From NCBI RefSeq assembly GCF_024347135.1, contig NZ_AP024907.1:2347001-2411000 (forward strand): 64,000 bases of DNA, written 5' to 3'. The stretch comes from Vibrio spartinae (GTDB taxonomy: Bacteria > Pseudomonadota > Gammaproteobacteria > Enterobacterales > Vibrionaceae). Position 1 is the first letter of the stretch; each line of letters opens with the position of its first letter. Under the pieces are notes generated by a model. It did no database searches, had not been told where the DNA came from, and saw only the letters and a program-made list of their open reading frames with translations. Shown here piece by piece: positions 1-6,866 of this stretch. Made by a program: the position numbers and the translations under genes.

Positions 1-339
1 GCCATCTCTCGCTTTATAGTTCAGCATTGTATTCGGTGCAGAGATCACACCAAACAAGGTCCCATCTTCTAGCCAAAAGCCGAGCTCACGAATGGGATAT
101 TCATCAGGTCCAGAGAACTTAGCCACCGCCTGTATCTGGCTCTCGCCTATATCTTTGAATTCGCCAAACTCGACTCGCTGTAATTCATTTTGCAAAGTCA
201 TCTGCTCAGGATTCGGGGTATAGGCACGATCGCCGGCTGATACCCATTTTAATGATAGTTGGATCCCTTTTGCTTTAGCACTGATACATTCATCCAGACC
301 TTTGCGGGTGATCACTAACTTAATGGTGTCTTCACTCAT
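1..339 (-). CDS. Tail fibre N-terminal (collar) protein, second copy, 3' end cut by window
   Basis: This is the first 113 codons of a second copy of the phage tail-fibre N-terminal protein encoded at 2082-2633. The two copies are near-identical at the DNA level, with only scattered substitutions, and start with the same residues MSEDTIKLVITRKGLDEC. In P2-like phages this domain sits at the base of the fibre and anchors it to the baseplate, while the following gene or domain supplies receptor binding. The reading frame is open to the window edge, so it may be functional. It follows a broken gpI fragment and a terminator rather than an intact upstream gene, so it may be a silent or alternative cassette. 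What fibre tip it is joined to lies outside the window. Confidence 0.75.
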   Translation of the reverse strand, partial: MSEDTIKLVITRKGLDECISAKAKGIQLSLKWVSAGDRAYTPNPEQMTLQNELQRVEFGEFKDIGESQIQAVAKFSGPDEYPIRELGFWLEDGTLFGVISAPNTMLNYKARDG

Positions 340-528
340 AGTGTTGCTCTCGCATTGATGGTTAAAATAGTGATGTTGTAATGCGCTGAATAGCCAGTCA
401 TATTGATTTAACCATGTCCAACAATCGCTGGAATAACAGCGCTTGCCTCAACAGCATTTACATTCAATCCGGGTGCAGTTGCACCACTGACAGAAAGATC
501 AATTCGAGCATCAGGCATTGGCCATAAT
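336..528 (-). pseudogene. Broken C-terminal fragment of tail protein I (gpI)
   Basis: About 64 codons of the C-terminus of gpI are repeated here without the rest of the gene. Aligned with the intact copy ending at 2630, the fragment carries a C-to-T change that turns a glutamine codon (GHGQINM in the intact gene) into a TAA stop at 418-420 (GHG-stop-INM). The stop and the missing N-terminal three-quarters show that it is a relic of cassette duplication and not a working gene. Downstream it keeps the gpI/fibre junction intact, including the short overlap with the next start codon. Confidence 0.85.
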
Positions 529-534
529 GATACA

Positions 535-558
535 AAAAACGCCTTGATTCAGGCGGTT
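535..558 (-). terminator. Rho-independent terminator after the first fibre cassette
   Basis: On the minus strand a CGCC/GGCG-type stem with a short loop is followed by six T residues (plus-strand A-run at 534-539). It lies 3 bases after the stop of the small gene at 561 and just before the duplicated cassette, so transcription from the main tail operon would be reduced before the second fibre cassette unless it is antiterminated. Confidence 0.6.
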
Positions 559-560
559 AG

Positions 561-836
561 TTACGATGCTGATGGTAGTGGATAACGGGCTTTAATCTCA
601 GCGACTTTATCACGCCAAGATGCCTCTCTGTCTTCAGTTTGATCATACTGCCACGCCATGAAAAGAGGGTCTGACTCAAGGCGGTAAGCTTGTTGTCGTT
701 TGACGATATTTTGAGCCTCCTCAAAATTCTTTTGCTGCAAAACCGACTCGATCTGCTCCTGAGTCATACCCAACGAATTCATATAGCTGCGGGTCGTATC
801 TGTTTGAGTTTGACCCTGAAAAATGTAACTAAACAT
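561..836 (-). CDS. Small tail-fibre-associated protein, 91 aa
   Basis: The product starts MFSYIFQGQTQTD and ends in a segment resembling the recurring phage motif DPLF-x-x-W-(x)n-W-x-x-K-V-x-x-I-K-x-R-Y-P (here DPLFMAWQY and WRDKVAEIKARYP). Small proteins with this tail sequence usually follow fibre or DGR-target genes in Vibrio and other myophages. Their role is not firmly known, and a fibre-assembly helper is the usual guess. The ATG at 836 was chosen over an upstream in-frame ATG because it follows a clear AGGAG Shine-Dalgarno and lies just after the stop of the fibre tip gene. No transmembrane or zinc motif is visible. Confidence 0.6.
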   Translation of the reverse strand: MFSYIFQGQTQTDTTRSYMNSLGMTQEQIESVLQQKNFEEAQNIVKRQQAYRLESDPLFMAWQYDQTEDREASWRDKVAEIKARYPLPSAS

Positions 837-849
837 AGGTTTTCTCCTG

Positions 850-2082
850 TTACACAAACAAAGCGGGGCGAAAACCGACGTTAAAGAACGAGTTCCACCG
901 CGCATAGTTCAGATTGAGCGCCCCCAGCCCGGCGACCGAGCCATCTCCCCAGTAGCCCCCGTGAAGCGGAAACCGGTCACCATAGTTGCAACACCAGAGC
1001 CCACCACCAACTGTAGTCGTGGTTGCTGATTCAATGAGCAATCGACGCAACAGCTCGTTCGGCGTATACCCAGCCGACTTTGTGATCGCAGCAAAATGCG
1101 GGTTATCCATGTACGGGTAGTCGTTACTATCGTCGTCAGCAGGCCCGTTACGCTTGGTTACTGAATTGCTGAGCACGGGTGAACCGATGTAGACATTTCC
1201 GCCGCTTTGATTGTCGGATGTCGAATCAAAATAGACTGGGTGACGATGCCAGTTAGCTTCGGCAACTGCCGGATTGTTATCCAGCGTGGTCAGGATCTGG
1301 CCGTCATCCAATTTCATCTGGTCAATCCACTCCCACACATTGCCGACCAAATCACATACACCGAGTTCGGTATGATCGTGATTCCACGTTGCGGGGCCTT
1401 TGCCTGTATCAGTTCGTGCGGTGCCACTCGTGTCGCCAGGTAATCCGTTGTCGTCACGGCGAGCAGTTTCCCAACTCGCCTCATGGCTACGTCCATAGTT
1501 CGTATTGCCGCGAGACACAGTGCCGTTAGCCAGAGACCAGAGCGCAATGGCTGCCCATTCATGGATCGACATCAGGTGCCAGTTGTCGCCTTTCTGTGTG
1601 CAGAGTTGCTTGGCCGTGTCGTAATCAACCGAGGTTCGCGGCTGTGCCCCACCGATAACAGCGGAGCCACCTGCTGCCGATGATGCCAGGTACTTACCGA
1701 CGAGAATTTCGCCGCGAGGCGCTCCGTTCGTTACAAATGCCGGATGGACACCTGTACCCAGATCAAGCTCTGTTAGTCCCAAGTCTTCAATGTTGAAGCT
1801 CGGAATAACGCACATAATGTTAGGGTTTCCCTGAGCGTCATAAATGACCGTGTTTCGACCGCCTGAGTTATGCTCGACCGCTTTGCGATAGCCGTCTGTG
1901 GCAATGATGGTCAAGCCGTTGGCTTTTTGGTCATATGTGCTTTCGACCTTGGCTATCGAGTCATTGGTCTTTTTGTCAATGGCAGCCATTTTGCCAGACA
2001 CTTCCTGCACGACAGCTTGAGACGCTGCCGTTTGTTCAGCAGATACTTGTTGCAGCTCTGCGATTTTTTGCTCTATAGACAT
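850..2082 (-). CDS. Tail fibre tip with FGE-sulfatase/C-type-lectin fold, probable DGR target
   Basis: The 410-aa product has a short N-terminal heptad-like segment (residues 1-55), a linker, then an FGE-sulfatase/SUMF1-type domain recognised by GNVWEW around residue 250. Its C-terminus follows the pattern HGGYWGDGS-VAG-GALNLNYARWNS-FFNVGFRPAL. This ending is the signature of DGR variable proteins: constant GG, W, AG, ALNLN, AR, NS and NVGFRPAL residues alternate with variable ones. Several variable codons are CAC, TAC, TAT, TTC, TTT and GTC, which are the products expected when AAC or AAT codons of a template are mutated at A. The start overlaps the stop of the upstream fibre gene (TAATG). 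The expected role is receptor binding at the fibre tip. No reverse transcriptase or template repeat is in the window. Confidence 0.8.
   Translation of the reverse strand: MSIEQKIAELQQVSAEQTAASQAVVQEVSGKMAAIDKKTNDSIAKVESTYDQKANGLTIIATDGYRKAVEHNSGGRNTVIYDAQGNPNIMCVIPSFNIEDLGLTELDLGTGVHPAFVTNGAPRGEILVGKYLASSAAGGSAVIGGAQPRTSVDYDTAKQLCTQKGDNWHLMSIHEWAAIALWSLANGTVSRGNTNYGRSHEASWETARRDDNGLPGDTSGTARTDTGKGPATWNHDHTELGVCDLVGNVWEWIDQMKLDDGQILTTLDNNPAVAEANWHRHPVYFDSTSDNQSGGNVYIGSPVLSNSVTKRNGPADDDSNDYPYMDNPHFAAITKSAGYTPNELLRRLLIESATTTTVGGGLWCCNYGDRFPLHGGYWGDGSVAGLGALNLNYARWNSFFNVGFRPALFV
859..993 (-). other. Candidate DGR variable region (VR)
   Basis: The last roughly 45 codons of the fibre tip gene have the constant/variable residue mosaic of DGR variable repeats. 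On the coding strand a G/C-only octamer (CGCCCCGC, at 863-870) lies at the 3' end, which resembles the GC element of the initiation-of-mutagenic-homing site. No A-rich near-copy (template repeat) was noticed elsewhere in the window. If present, it would be left of base 1 or elsewhere in the genome. Confidence 0.6.
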
Positions 2083-2633
2083 TATAAAAGTCCCTCAATA
2101 TGACGTAGTCGCTCTGTGATTGACATTTGATGATGTATTTGTCTTGTGCTTATGGCTTGAGACTGAATGAAAGCACAAGCCATTGTTATCATCTCTTCCG
2201 TTAAGATGATATTCAGATTCTCAGTGCCAACTTCGACTGTAATTGAGTTCGTTGGTATGGCCGATAGATCTAAAGTAAACGGCTGAATACAATGGCCATT
2301 TCTCGCTTTATAGTTCAGCATTGTATTCGGCGCAGAGATCACACCAAACAAGGTCCCATCTTCTAGCCAAAAGCCGAGCTCACGAATGGGATATTCATCA
2401 GGTCCAGAGAACTTAGCCACCGCCTGTATCTGGCTCTCGCCTATATTTTTGAATTCACCAAACTCGACTCGCTGTAATTCATTTTGCAAAGTCATCTGCT
2501 CAGGATTCGGGGTATAGGCACGATCACCGGCTGATACCCATTTTAATGATAGTTGGATCCCTTTTGCTTTAGCACTGATACATTCATCCAGGCCTTTGCG
2601 GGTGATCACTAACTTAATGGTGTCTTCACTCAT
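2082..2633 (-). CDS. Tail fibre N-terminal/collar protein
   Basis: This 183-aa protein resembles the N-terminal domain of P2-type gpH fibres, the part that attaches to the baseplate protein gpI. It has a compact beta-rich core (residues 1-130, with SLKWVSAGD, IRELGFWLEDGTLFGVIS and YKARNGHCIQPFTLDLS) followed by a C-terminal helix rich in glutamine and charged residues. Unlike classical gpH it has no long collagen-like or repeat shaft. The shaft and tip are supplied by the separate downstream gene, whose start overlaps this stop by one base. It overlaps the end of gpI by 4 bases, so translational coupling is likely. A near-identical second copy starts at 339. Confidence 0.75.
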   Translation of the reverse strand: MSEDTIKLVITRKGLDECISAKAKGIQLSLKWVSAGDRAYTPNPEQMTLQNELQRVEFGEFKNIGESQIQAVAKFSGPDEYPIRELGFWLEDGTLFGVISAPNTMLNYKARNGHCIQPFTLDLSAIPTNSITVEVGTENLNIILTEEMITMACAFIQSQAISTRQIHHQMSITERLRHIEGLL

Positions 2634-3373
2634 AGTGTTGCTCTCGCATTGATGGTTAAAACAGTGATGTTGTAATGCGCTGAATAGCCAGTCATATTGA
2701 TTTGACCATGTCCAACAATCGCTGGGATAACAGCACTTGCCTCGACAGCACTTACATTCAATCCGGGAGCAGCCCCGCCATTGATAGAAAAGTCAATTGT
2801 AGCATCAGGCATTGCCCATAATTGTGCATATCCCGAGGTCTCCCGCGTATTGGTCACAGGCGCGATTGCACCGGCTATCTCTATGCTCGTTTCGACCCCA
2901 AACATCAGCGATAGCTCGATCTGATCCCGCTCTGATTTGGTGTCTTCGATATAAGCCAGCAGCTTTTTCACATTGGCCACGTCCACCGGCTTGTTGCCTT
3001 TTTCCCAGGCAACAATCTCCAGACTGTACGGTTGACCTTGTGGCTGTTGCTGATACCACGGTTTGATTTGGCTCTGAAAATCAAAGGACTCCAGAGCGAG
3101 CTTCAGTCCGGCACGGGTACCACTCATTTTTCGGACCTGCCATGCATGTCCGGCTAAGTTGCGTTTAACGGGCTCTGGATCAGATGTATCCCACACCGGC
3201 AATTGAAATTCAGATGCAATATAGGGGACGATTTCAAACGCAGTCTTTTGGGCATCCAGTAGATGCGGGTATGGATTGCCAATACCATAAATTTGCTGAC
3301 TAAATGACAACTCCATTGAACGTTCGAGCGGACTTCGGTTATCAGGAAGGACACTATATGTTTTCAGTGCCAA
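2630..3373 (-). CDS. Baseplate/tail protein I (P2 gpI family)
   Basis: The gene lies directly after gpJ, as in P2. With a TTG start inside the end of gpJ (20-nt overlap) the 247-aa product begins MALKTYSVLPDNRSPLERSM, matching the usual gpI opening in which a leucine-proline and an SPLE motif come first. Longer in-frame reading upstream of 3373 would run far into gpJ and lacks family similarity. The first ATG at 3316 would remove the conserved SPLE start. GpI joins the baseplate wedge to the fibre. The last 60 codons are duplicated, in broken form, at 336-528. Confidence 0.8.
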   Translation of the reverse strand: MALKTYSVLPDNRSPLERSMELSFSQQIYGIGNPYPHLLDAQKTAFEIVPYIASEFQLPVWDTSDPEPVKRNLAGHAWQVRKMSGTRAGLKLALESFDFQSQIKPWYQQQPQGQPYSLEIVAWEKGNKPVDVANVKKLLAYIEDTKSERDQIELSLMFGVETSIEIAGAIAPVTNTRETSGYAQLWAMPDATIDFSINGGAAPGLNVSAVEASAVIPAIVGHGQINMTGYSAHYNITVLTINARATL

Positions 3374-4355
3374 CGGTAATTTTGACTGATTCAAGATAAG
3401 GCGCCTCACTGTAAGCACAACGCAATGGCTGCTCAGGTTGAATAATTTCTCCGCGGTGTGCTCCGGTTGACTCCAATAGAACACTGTAGAGCATTGATGG
3501 CTCGATACTGCCACCGAGTCGATGCTGTTTCAGCGCATAAGCGTTGACCGCTTTCTCTGCTGCTGCCAACACAACATCAGCATCGGGGCCGGGACGAATA
3601 TAAAGTTTCGCTTCACACTGCCATTGGCGAATTTCTGCTGGTCTTACGGTGATCAAATCTGTTTCCTGAGCAATATCATCCCGCTCTAGGTAAGATTGAG
3701 TGGCTTCGATTAATGACGGGCTTGGCATACCATTGCCTTCATGTGTCAGAATGAAACAATCCACAACACCGGGAGAAACTTGTCGGGCTTGTGTATCCTT
3801 GGTCAAACCAGCCATTTCATGATCTGAATATTCATAAGTCACGACCACTCGCTTTGGCTCATGACTGTCAATTTGAACTTCAGGTCTGCCCCCCAAGGTC
3901 ATCGCATGAAAACGATACCCTGAACGTGTACCGGTACTCGCCAAGGCATACGCTGCTAAATAATATCGAGACAGCAGAGAGTCATTACTCTCCATGACGG
4001 GTGGAATCGGAGGGAATGCACCAGGAGCTCCGGGATCAAGAATTTGGCGGGTGACACCTAACTGACTCACAATCAAATCGATCATGTCATCATCGGTCGC
4101 ATACATGCCAAACATCTGTTGTGCTTGACCATTCAATTGCCGAATATGGTTTTGTAAAATAACCGTAAATGCTTCGACAAATTTAGTCAGCAATTCAGCT
4201 TCATTGCCGAGTGTTTCATTCACCGCCGTCGCATCATCTGGAGAGTGCTTTGCAAAGTATGCCAAAATATCGCTCTTCACTTGTTGTAGCAGAACTTCAA
4301 ACGGTGGGGTCTTGATGATTTCCGGTTTAGGTAATGGATTCTGATGTGGAAACAT
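3354..4355 (-). CDS. Baseplate wedge protein J (P2 gpJ family)
   Basis: The 333-aa product fits the baseplate J family. It has a helical N-terminal region, an FPPIPPVMESNDSLLSRYYLAAYALASTGTRSGYRFHAMTLGG-like core with the family's Y-x-x-x-A-x-G-(S/T)-x-x-x-Y-x-x-A arrangement, and a C-terminal beta-alpha domain that contains the acidic ALAAAEKAV-type helix. In contractile tails gpJ forms the periphery of the baseplate with gpW and gpI. The start overlaps gpW by 29 bases and has a GAGG Shine-Dalgarno. It is slightly longer than P2 gpJ (about 300 aa). Position between gpW and gpI supports the call. Confidence 0.88.
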   Translation of the reverse strand: MFPHQNPLPKPEIIKTPPFEVLLQQVKSDILAYFAKHSPDDATAVNETLGNEAELLTKFVEAFTVILQNHIRQLNGQAQQMFGMYATDDDMIDLIVSQLGVTRQILDPGAPGAFPPIPPVMESNDSLLSRYYLAAYALASTGTRSGYRFHAMTLGGRPEVQIDSHEPKRVVVTYEYSDHEMAGLTKDTQARQVSPGVVDCFILTHEGNGMPSPSLIEATQSYLERDDIAQETDLITVRPAEIRQWQCEAKLYIRPGPDADVVLAAAEKAVNAYALKQHRLGGSIEPSMLYSVLLESTGAHRGEIIQPEQPLRCAYSEAPYLESVKITVGTENI

Positions 4356-4689
4356 TCAGGGGTACCTCAAACTTAACTGTTCGCCCTTTCCAATTGCCTG
4401 AAAAGTAAAGGCTTAGGCCAGTAGCGTGACGTGTTGCAATACAACTGTCCGGGATAAAATCAGACAGTCCGTTTTCTGGGTTATAAAATGCCTCAATCGC
4501 AGCAGATTGGATGCGAACCAATGTACTGTCAGTCATATTAGCCGCTAAACTTTCCCGCACTCGGCTACCGAAACCCGAACGCTTGACCCGACCACCTAAC
4601 GGGGTAGTCATCACTTGGGTGATCCGACTGACCAATTGTTCATAACTATCAATTTTTCTGCCGGTAATCCGATCGATACCAATCATCAT
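4327..4689 (-). CDS. Baseplate wedge protein W (gpW/gp25 family)
   Basis: At 120 aa this fits the gp25-like lysozyme-fold family used in contractile tail baseplates. It starts with MMIGIDRITGRKI and then has a helix with I-T-x-V-M-T-T-P-x-G-x-R-x-x-x-x-x-F-G-S, the most conserved family segment (residues about 25-45), and ends in beta strands containing FSGNWKGRTVKFEVPL. In P2, gpW connects the central spike hub to the wedges. Start codons at 4689 and 4686 are adjacent, and the ATGATG overlaps the stop of the preceding small gene, so coupling is likely. Confidence 0.88.
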   Translation of the reverse strand: MMIGIDRITGRKIDSYEQLVSRITQVMTTPLGGRVKRSGFGSRVRESLAANMTDSTLVRIQSAAIEAFYNPENGLSDFIPDSCIATRHATGLSLYFSGNWKGRTVKFEVPLNVSTSESIT

Positions 4690-4883
4690 TTCACCTTATA
4701 GATTCCAGCCGATGAGCCACTGGTTACGCTCACTTCAGCTTGACTCATAATATGTTCAACAACCGCCTCAGCGATTGCGTTAACCATCACTTGCGCATAG
4801 GCATGTTTTCCGCTGGTCTTAAAACCCGCATCTTCTAACTTATTGATAATTAGATCTTCTAACTTAGGTGCATCCATCGCCAT
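4686..4883 (-). CDS. Small conserved phage protein between gpV and gpW, 65 aa
   Basis: The product begins MAMDAPKLEDLIINKLEDAGF and contains a helical middle (AYAQVMVNAIAEAVVEHIMSQAEV) and a short glycine/serine-rich end. I chose the ATG at 4883 because it starts one base after the gpV stop and has a GGGG-type Shine-Dalgarno inside the end of gpV. Longer in-frame reading into gpV is probably a shadow. I do not recognise the family. Its place inside the baseplate operon and its end overlapping the gpW start suggest a baseplate or assembly role. Confidence 0.6.
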   Translation of the reverse strand: MAMDAPKLEDLIINKLEDAGFKTSGKHAYAQVMVNAIAEAVVEHIMSQAEVSVTSGSSAGIYKVK

Positions 4884-4884
4884 A

Positions 4885-5502
4885 TTATTTCCCCGCTGTA
4901 ACTGTGCTAGATCCATCGCCATGTGGATTGCCGGTAAAATGACAAATGTGTGCTGTCGTGACACAAGGCGATCCACCGTTCAAAGCGATACTTTTGGCAT
5001 CCACGGTTGCCACATCACCAGCAACGATATGAGCACTCTTGTCAACATTAATATGGACATCACCTTTGATATCGACGGTCAGCACGTGATTCTGTGCGTG
5101 ATAGTTGATACGGCTGCCATCAGGATAAACCCGTAAAATTTCATTGGGATCGCCGCTCGGAGAAGGAAAGTTGTCACTAAATAATCCCGTTAAAGCCACC
5201 GTCTGACTGCCGTTATCACCGGCCCCATAGTTCAGTACCAAAGTCTGTTCACCAATCGATGGACAGCGATAGTCTCTGGTTTCACCTGCAGAAGAGGCAA
5301 ACCACCGAATAAATGGTGTCGTTAAGTCACCATGCTTCACTTTGATCAAATAGCCGTTTTCATGGATTGCAGCAACCTGTCCTAATCGAATCAGACTTCG
5401 GTTCCGGCGTCGCAAATCTTCAAGTTCATGGGAAAGTGTTTCGATTCGTTCTAAATATGGGGTCAGCATTTCTCGGACAAGCCCCTCAATTGCCTGACGC
5501 AT
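4885..5502 (-). CDS. Baseplate spike protein V (P2 gpV family)
   Basis: The 205-aa protein has the gpV layout: an N-terminal charged helix (residues 1-40), an OB-fold (about 45-120, with GQVAAIHENGYLIKVKHGDLTTPFIRW and a PSIGEQTLVL strand), then a beta-helical spike (FPSPSGDPNEILRVYPDGSRINYHAQNHVLTVDIKGDVHINV) and a C-terminal apex containing HICHFTGNPHGDGSSTVTAGK-like sequence with histidines that could hold a metal at the tip. It punctures the target membrane at the end of the contracting tail. Length is close to P2 gpV (211 aa). The start overlaps the upstream gene by 17 bases. Confidence 0.88.
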   Translation of the reverse strand: MRQAIEGLVREMLTPYLERIETLSHELEDLRRRNRSLIRLGQVAAIHENGYLIKVKHGDLTTPFIRWFASSAGETRDYRCPSIGEQTLVLNYGAGDNGSQTVALTGLFSDNFPSPSGDPNEILRVYPDGSRINYHAQNHVLTVDIKGDVHINVDKSAHIVAGDVATVDAKSIALNGGSPCVTTAHICHFTGNPHGDGSSTVTAGK

Positions 5503-6043
5503 ACTTCACCTCCAACGGTTGATATTCATCAGCATTGTCCAAATGTTCTGGATTCACAGCCCAGGCAATCCCGCCTCGTTCTTCGTCTGGTTGATTGAGA
5601 GATTCACCAAGATACAAGTTTTGTCGCCAACTGACTGCTCGGGCAATCACCTGATCTAACTGATACTGAAGTCCACTCGGCTCTGAGCGCAAAAATTCAG
5701 GCGCATCAATTTGACGAATATCGATGCCCCAATGATTACGATCAACAAAGCGTTCAATCGTTGCAGTGTTATCTAAAACACGTAAAAAAGAACGCTCGGC
5801 TGAGCGTGGTAACAGACAATGAACCCGAATGTGATAGCCATGACAATATTGTCCGTTGCTATTTCGGGCTCCCGCTCTGCCAAAACGAAACTCAATCAGG
5901 AGAGTCAGAGACTCAATCGTCATGGTGCGATATTCATCATAGTTTTTCACCACCACATCACTTCCCAATAATTGTCCAAGGGACTTTTCAATCTGTTCAT
6001 AAAGCTGACTGGGATATTCAAGTTGTAATATTTCTGAGTTCAA
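5486..6043 (-). CDS. Phage tail protein, possible tail terminator/completion protein
   Basis: First gene of the tail operon, 185 aa. The start is TTG, chosen because it follows a strong AGGAGAGG Shine-Dalgarno and there is no suitable ATG. The sequence has an N-terminal helix (LYEQIEKSLGQLLG), then a strand pattern with TIESLTLLIEFRFGRAG and YHIRVHCLLPRSAERSFLRVLDNTATIERFVDRNHWG. That pattern recalls tail terminator or completion proteins, in which a subunit samples local tube ends, but I cannot assign it to a named family. It contains no signal peptide or membrane segment. It is preceded by 820 bases of non-coding leader and followed by gpV. Confidence 0.5.
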   Translation of the reverse strand: MNSEILQLEYPSQLYEQIEKSLGQLLGSDVVVKNYDEYRTMTIESLTLLIEFRFGRAGARNSNGQYCHGYHIRVHCLLPRSAERSFLRVLDNTATIERFVDRNHWGIDIRQIDAPEFLRSEPSGLQYQLDQVIARAVSWRQNLYLGESLNQPDEERGGIAWAVNPEHLDNADEYQPLEVKYASGN

Positions 6044-6250
6044 AACACCTCTCCTATGTAAGGGAGAACATCACACTCTCGGTGTGTATTAATTTATCAA
6101 GCTGAAGTAAAAAATTAACATAAAAAATGAAACATTAATAAAAACACCGGTCGTTAAGCATTTCTAAAAAATATACATTACTTTAATTAATATTCTATAA
6201 ATTACTTTATATTATAAAATTTTCAGATATACGACATTCAGGTAAATATT
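6044..6250. other. AT-rich leader of the tail operon
   Basis: These roughly 200 bases between the repeat block and the first tail gene are strongly AT-rich and hold no plausible gene. On the minus strand they contain several candidate -10 boxes (for example TATAAT-like sequence near 6205-6220) and the Shine-Dalgarno of the first gene. It is probably the untranslated leader and possibly a promoter region. Confidence 0.5.
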
Positions 6251-6352
6251 GCATTGTGAATATCATGCGCCATGCAAATCTGTATTTCAATATTTACTTG
6301 CGTATCATTGCGAACAGTAAACCGAGAATACATTCATCATAATAAAAATAAA

Positions 6353-6380
6353 AAAGCTCTGACCATTGAGGCAGAGCTTT
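6353..6380 (-). terminator. Terminator-like hairpin in repeat unit 1
   Basis: Nine-base-pair arms AAAGCTCTG and CAGAGCTTT enclose a 10-base loop. In the minus-strand transcript the stem is followed by TTTTTTATTTTTATT, the form of a rho-independent terminator. It would lie downstream of the Q-like gene and upstream of the tail genes. Confidence 0.6.
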
Positions 6381-6736
6381 GCATTGTGGATATCATGCGC
6401 CATGCAAATCTGTATTTCAATATTTACTTGCGTATCATTGCGAACAGTAAACCGAGAATACATCATCATAATAAAAATAAAAAACCTGACCATTGAGGCA
6501 GAGCTTTGCATTGTGGATATCATGCGCCATGCAAATCTGTATTTCAATATTTACTTGCGTATCATTGCGAACAGTAAACCGAGAATACATCATCATAATA
6601 AAAATAAAAAACCTGACCATTGAGGCAGAGCTTTGCATTGTGGATATCATGCGCCATGCAAATCTGTATTTCAATATTTACTTGCGTATCATTGCGAACA
6701 GTAAACCGAGAATATAGTCATCACAATAAAAATAAA

Positions 6737-6764
6737 AAAGCTCTGACCATTGAGGCAGAGCTTT
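6737..6764 (-). terminator. Terminator-like hairpin in repeat unit 4
   Basis: The hairpin is identical in stem and loop to the one in unit 1 and is also followed by a T-rich run in the minus-strand direction. It is the first such hairpin met by transcription coming from the Q-like gene. Confidence 0.6.
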
Positions 6765-6786
6765 GCATTGTGGATAGCATACGCCA

Positions 6787-6832
6787 TTCAAATATATTTA
6801 TTCGCATTATTGCGAAATAAATTATATTTGAA
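6787..6832. repeat. 46-bp near-perfect inverted repeat
   Basis: Arms starting TTCAAATATA and ending TATATTTGAA pair over about 20 bp with two single-base bulges and a TTAT loop. The inner part is TTCGCA-TTAT-TGCGAA. It sits 35 bases after the stop of the Q-like gene. There is no T-run on either side, so it is more likely a protein-binding site or RNA-processing hairpin than a simple terminator. Confidence 0.7.
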
Positions 6833-6866
6833 GGTAATAGGATGTTTTATATCATTATAAAAGACT

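Larger units (their letters stand above)
1..528 (-). repeat. Direct duplication of 2295-2822 (fibre cassette head)
   Basis: Bases 1-528 match 2295-2822 in the same orientation at a constant offset of 2294 with no indels that I could see. The similarity is highest in the fibre gene and falls off towards 528, after which the two sequences diverge at once. The duplication probably extends past the left edge. It covers the 3' end of the gpI gene and the start of the fibre N-terminal gene. Homologous recombination between the direct copies would delete the fibre tip gene and its small partner and bring the left cassette under the gpI junction. Confidence 0.9.
6251..6786. repeat. Tandem repeat array: four 127-130 bp units plus a partial fifth
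   Basis: Units begin with GCATTGT at 6251, 6381, 6508, 6635 and 6765 (lengths 130, 127, 127, 130, then a decayed partial unit). Units 2 and 3 are nearly identical. Each unit contains a direct repeat of TTGCG spaced by one helical turn, a candidate minus-strand promoter (TTGAAA, 17-18 bp, ATGATA), and a CAGAGCTTT segment. In units 1 and 4 the matching arm AAAGCTCTG makes a hairpin; in units 2 and 3 that arm is degraded by loss of GCT. The array lies between the antiterminator-like gene and the tail operon, on the path of leftward transcription. Confidence 0.92.

Noticed and set aside
6359..6374. CTG-N10-CAG as a LexA (SOS) box in the repeat units
   Set aside because: The spacer is not the AT-rich alternating type and the match is the loop-closing part of the hairpin stem, so it is explained by the terminator-like structure.
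6251..6786. CRISPR array
   Set aside because: The units are 127-130 bp, nearly identical throughout, with no short repeat/unique spacer alternation and no cas genes.
6272..6820. Overlapping open frames of 66-85 codons on both strands within the tandem repeats
   Set aside because: They arise from one repeated sequence read in several frames, repeat the same peptide, and lack ribosome sites and family similarity.
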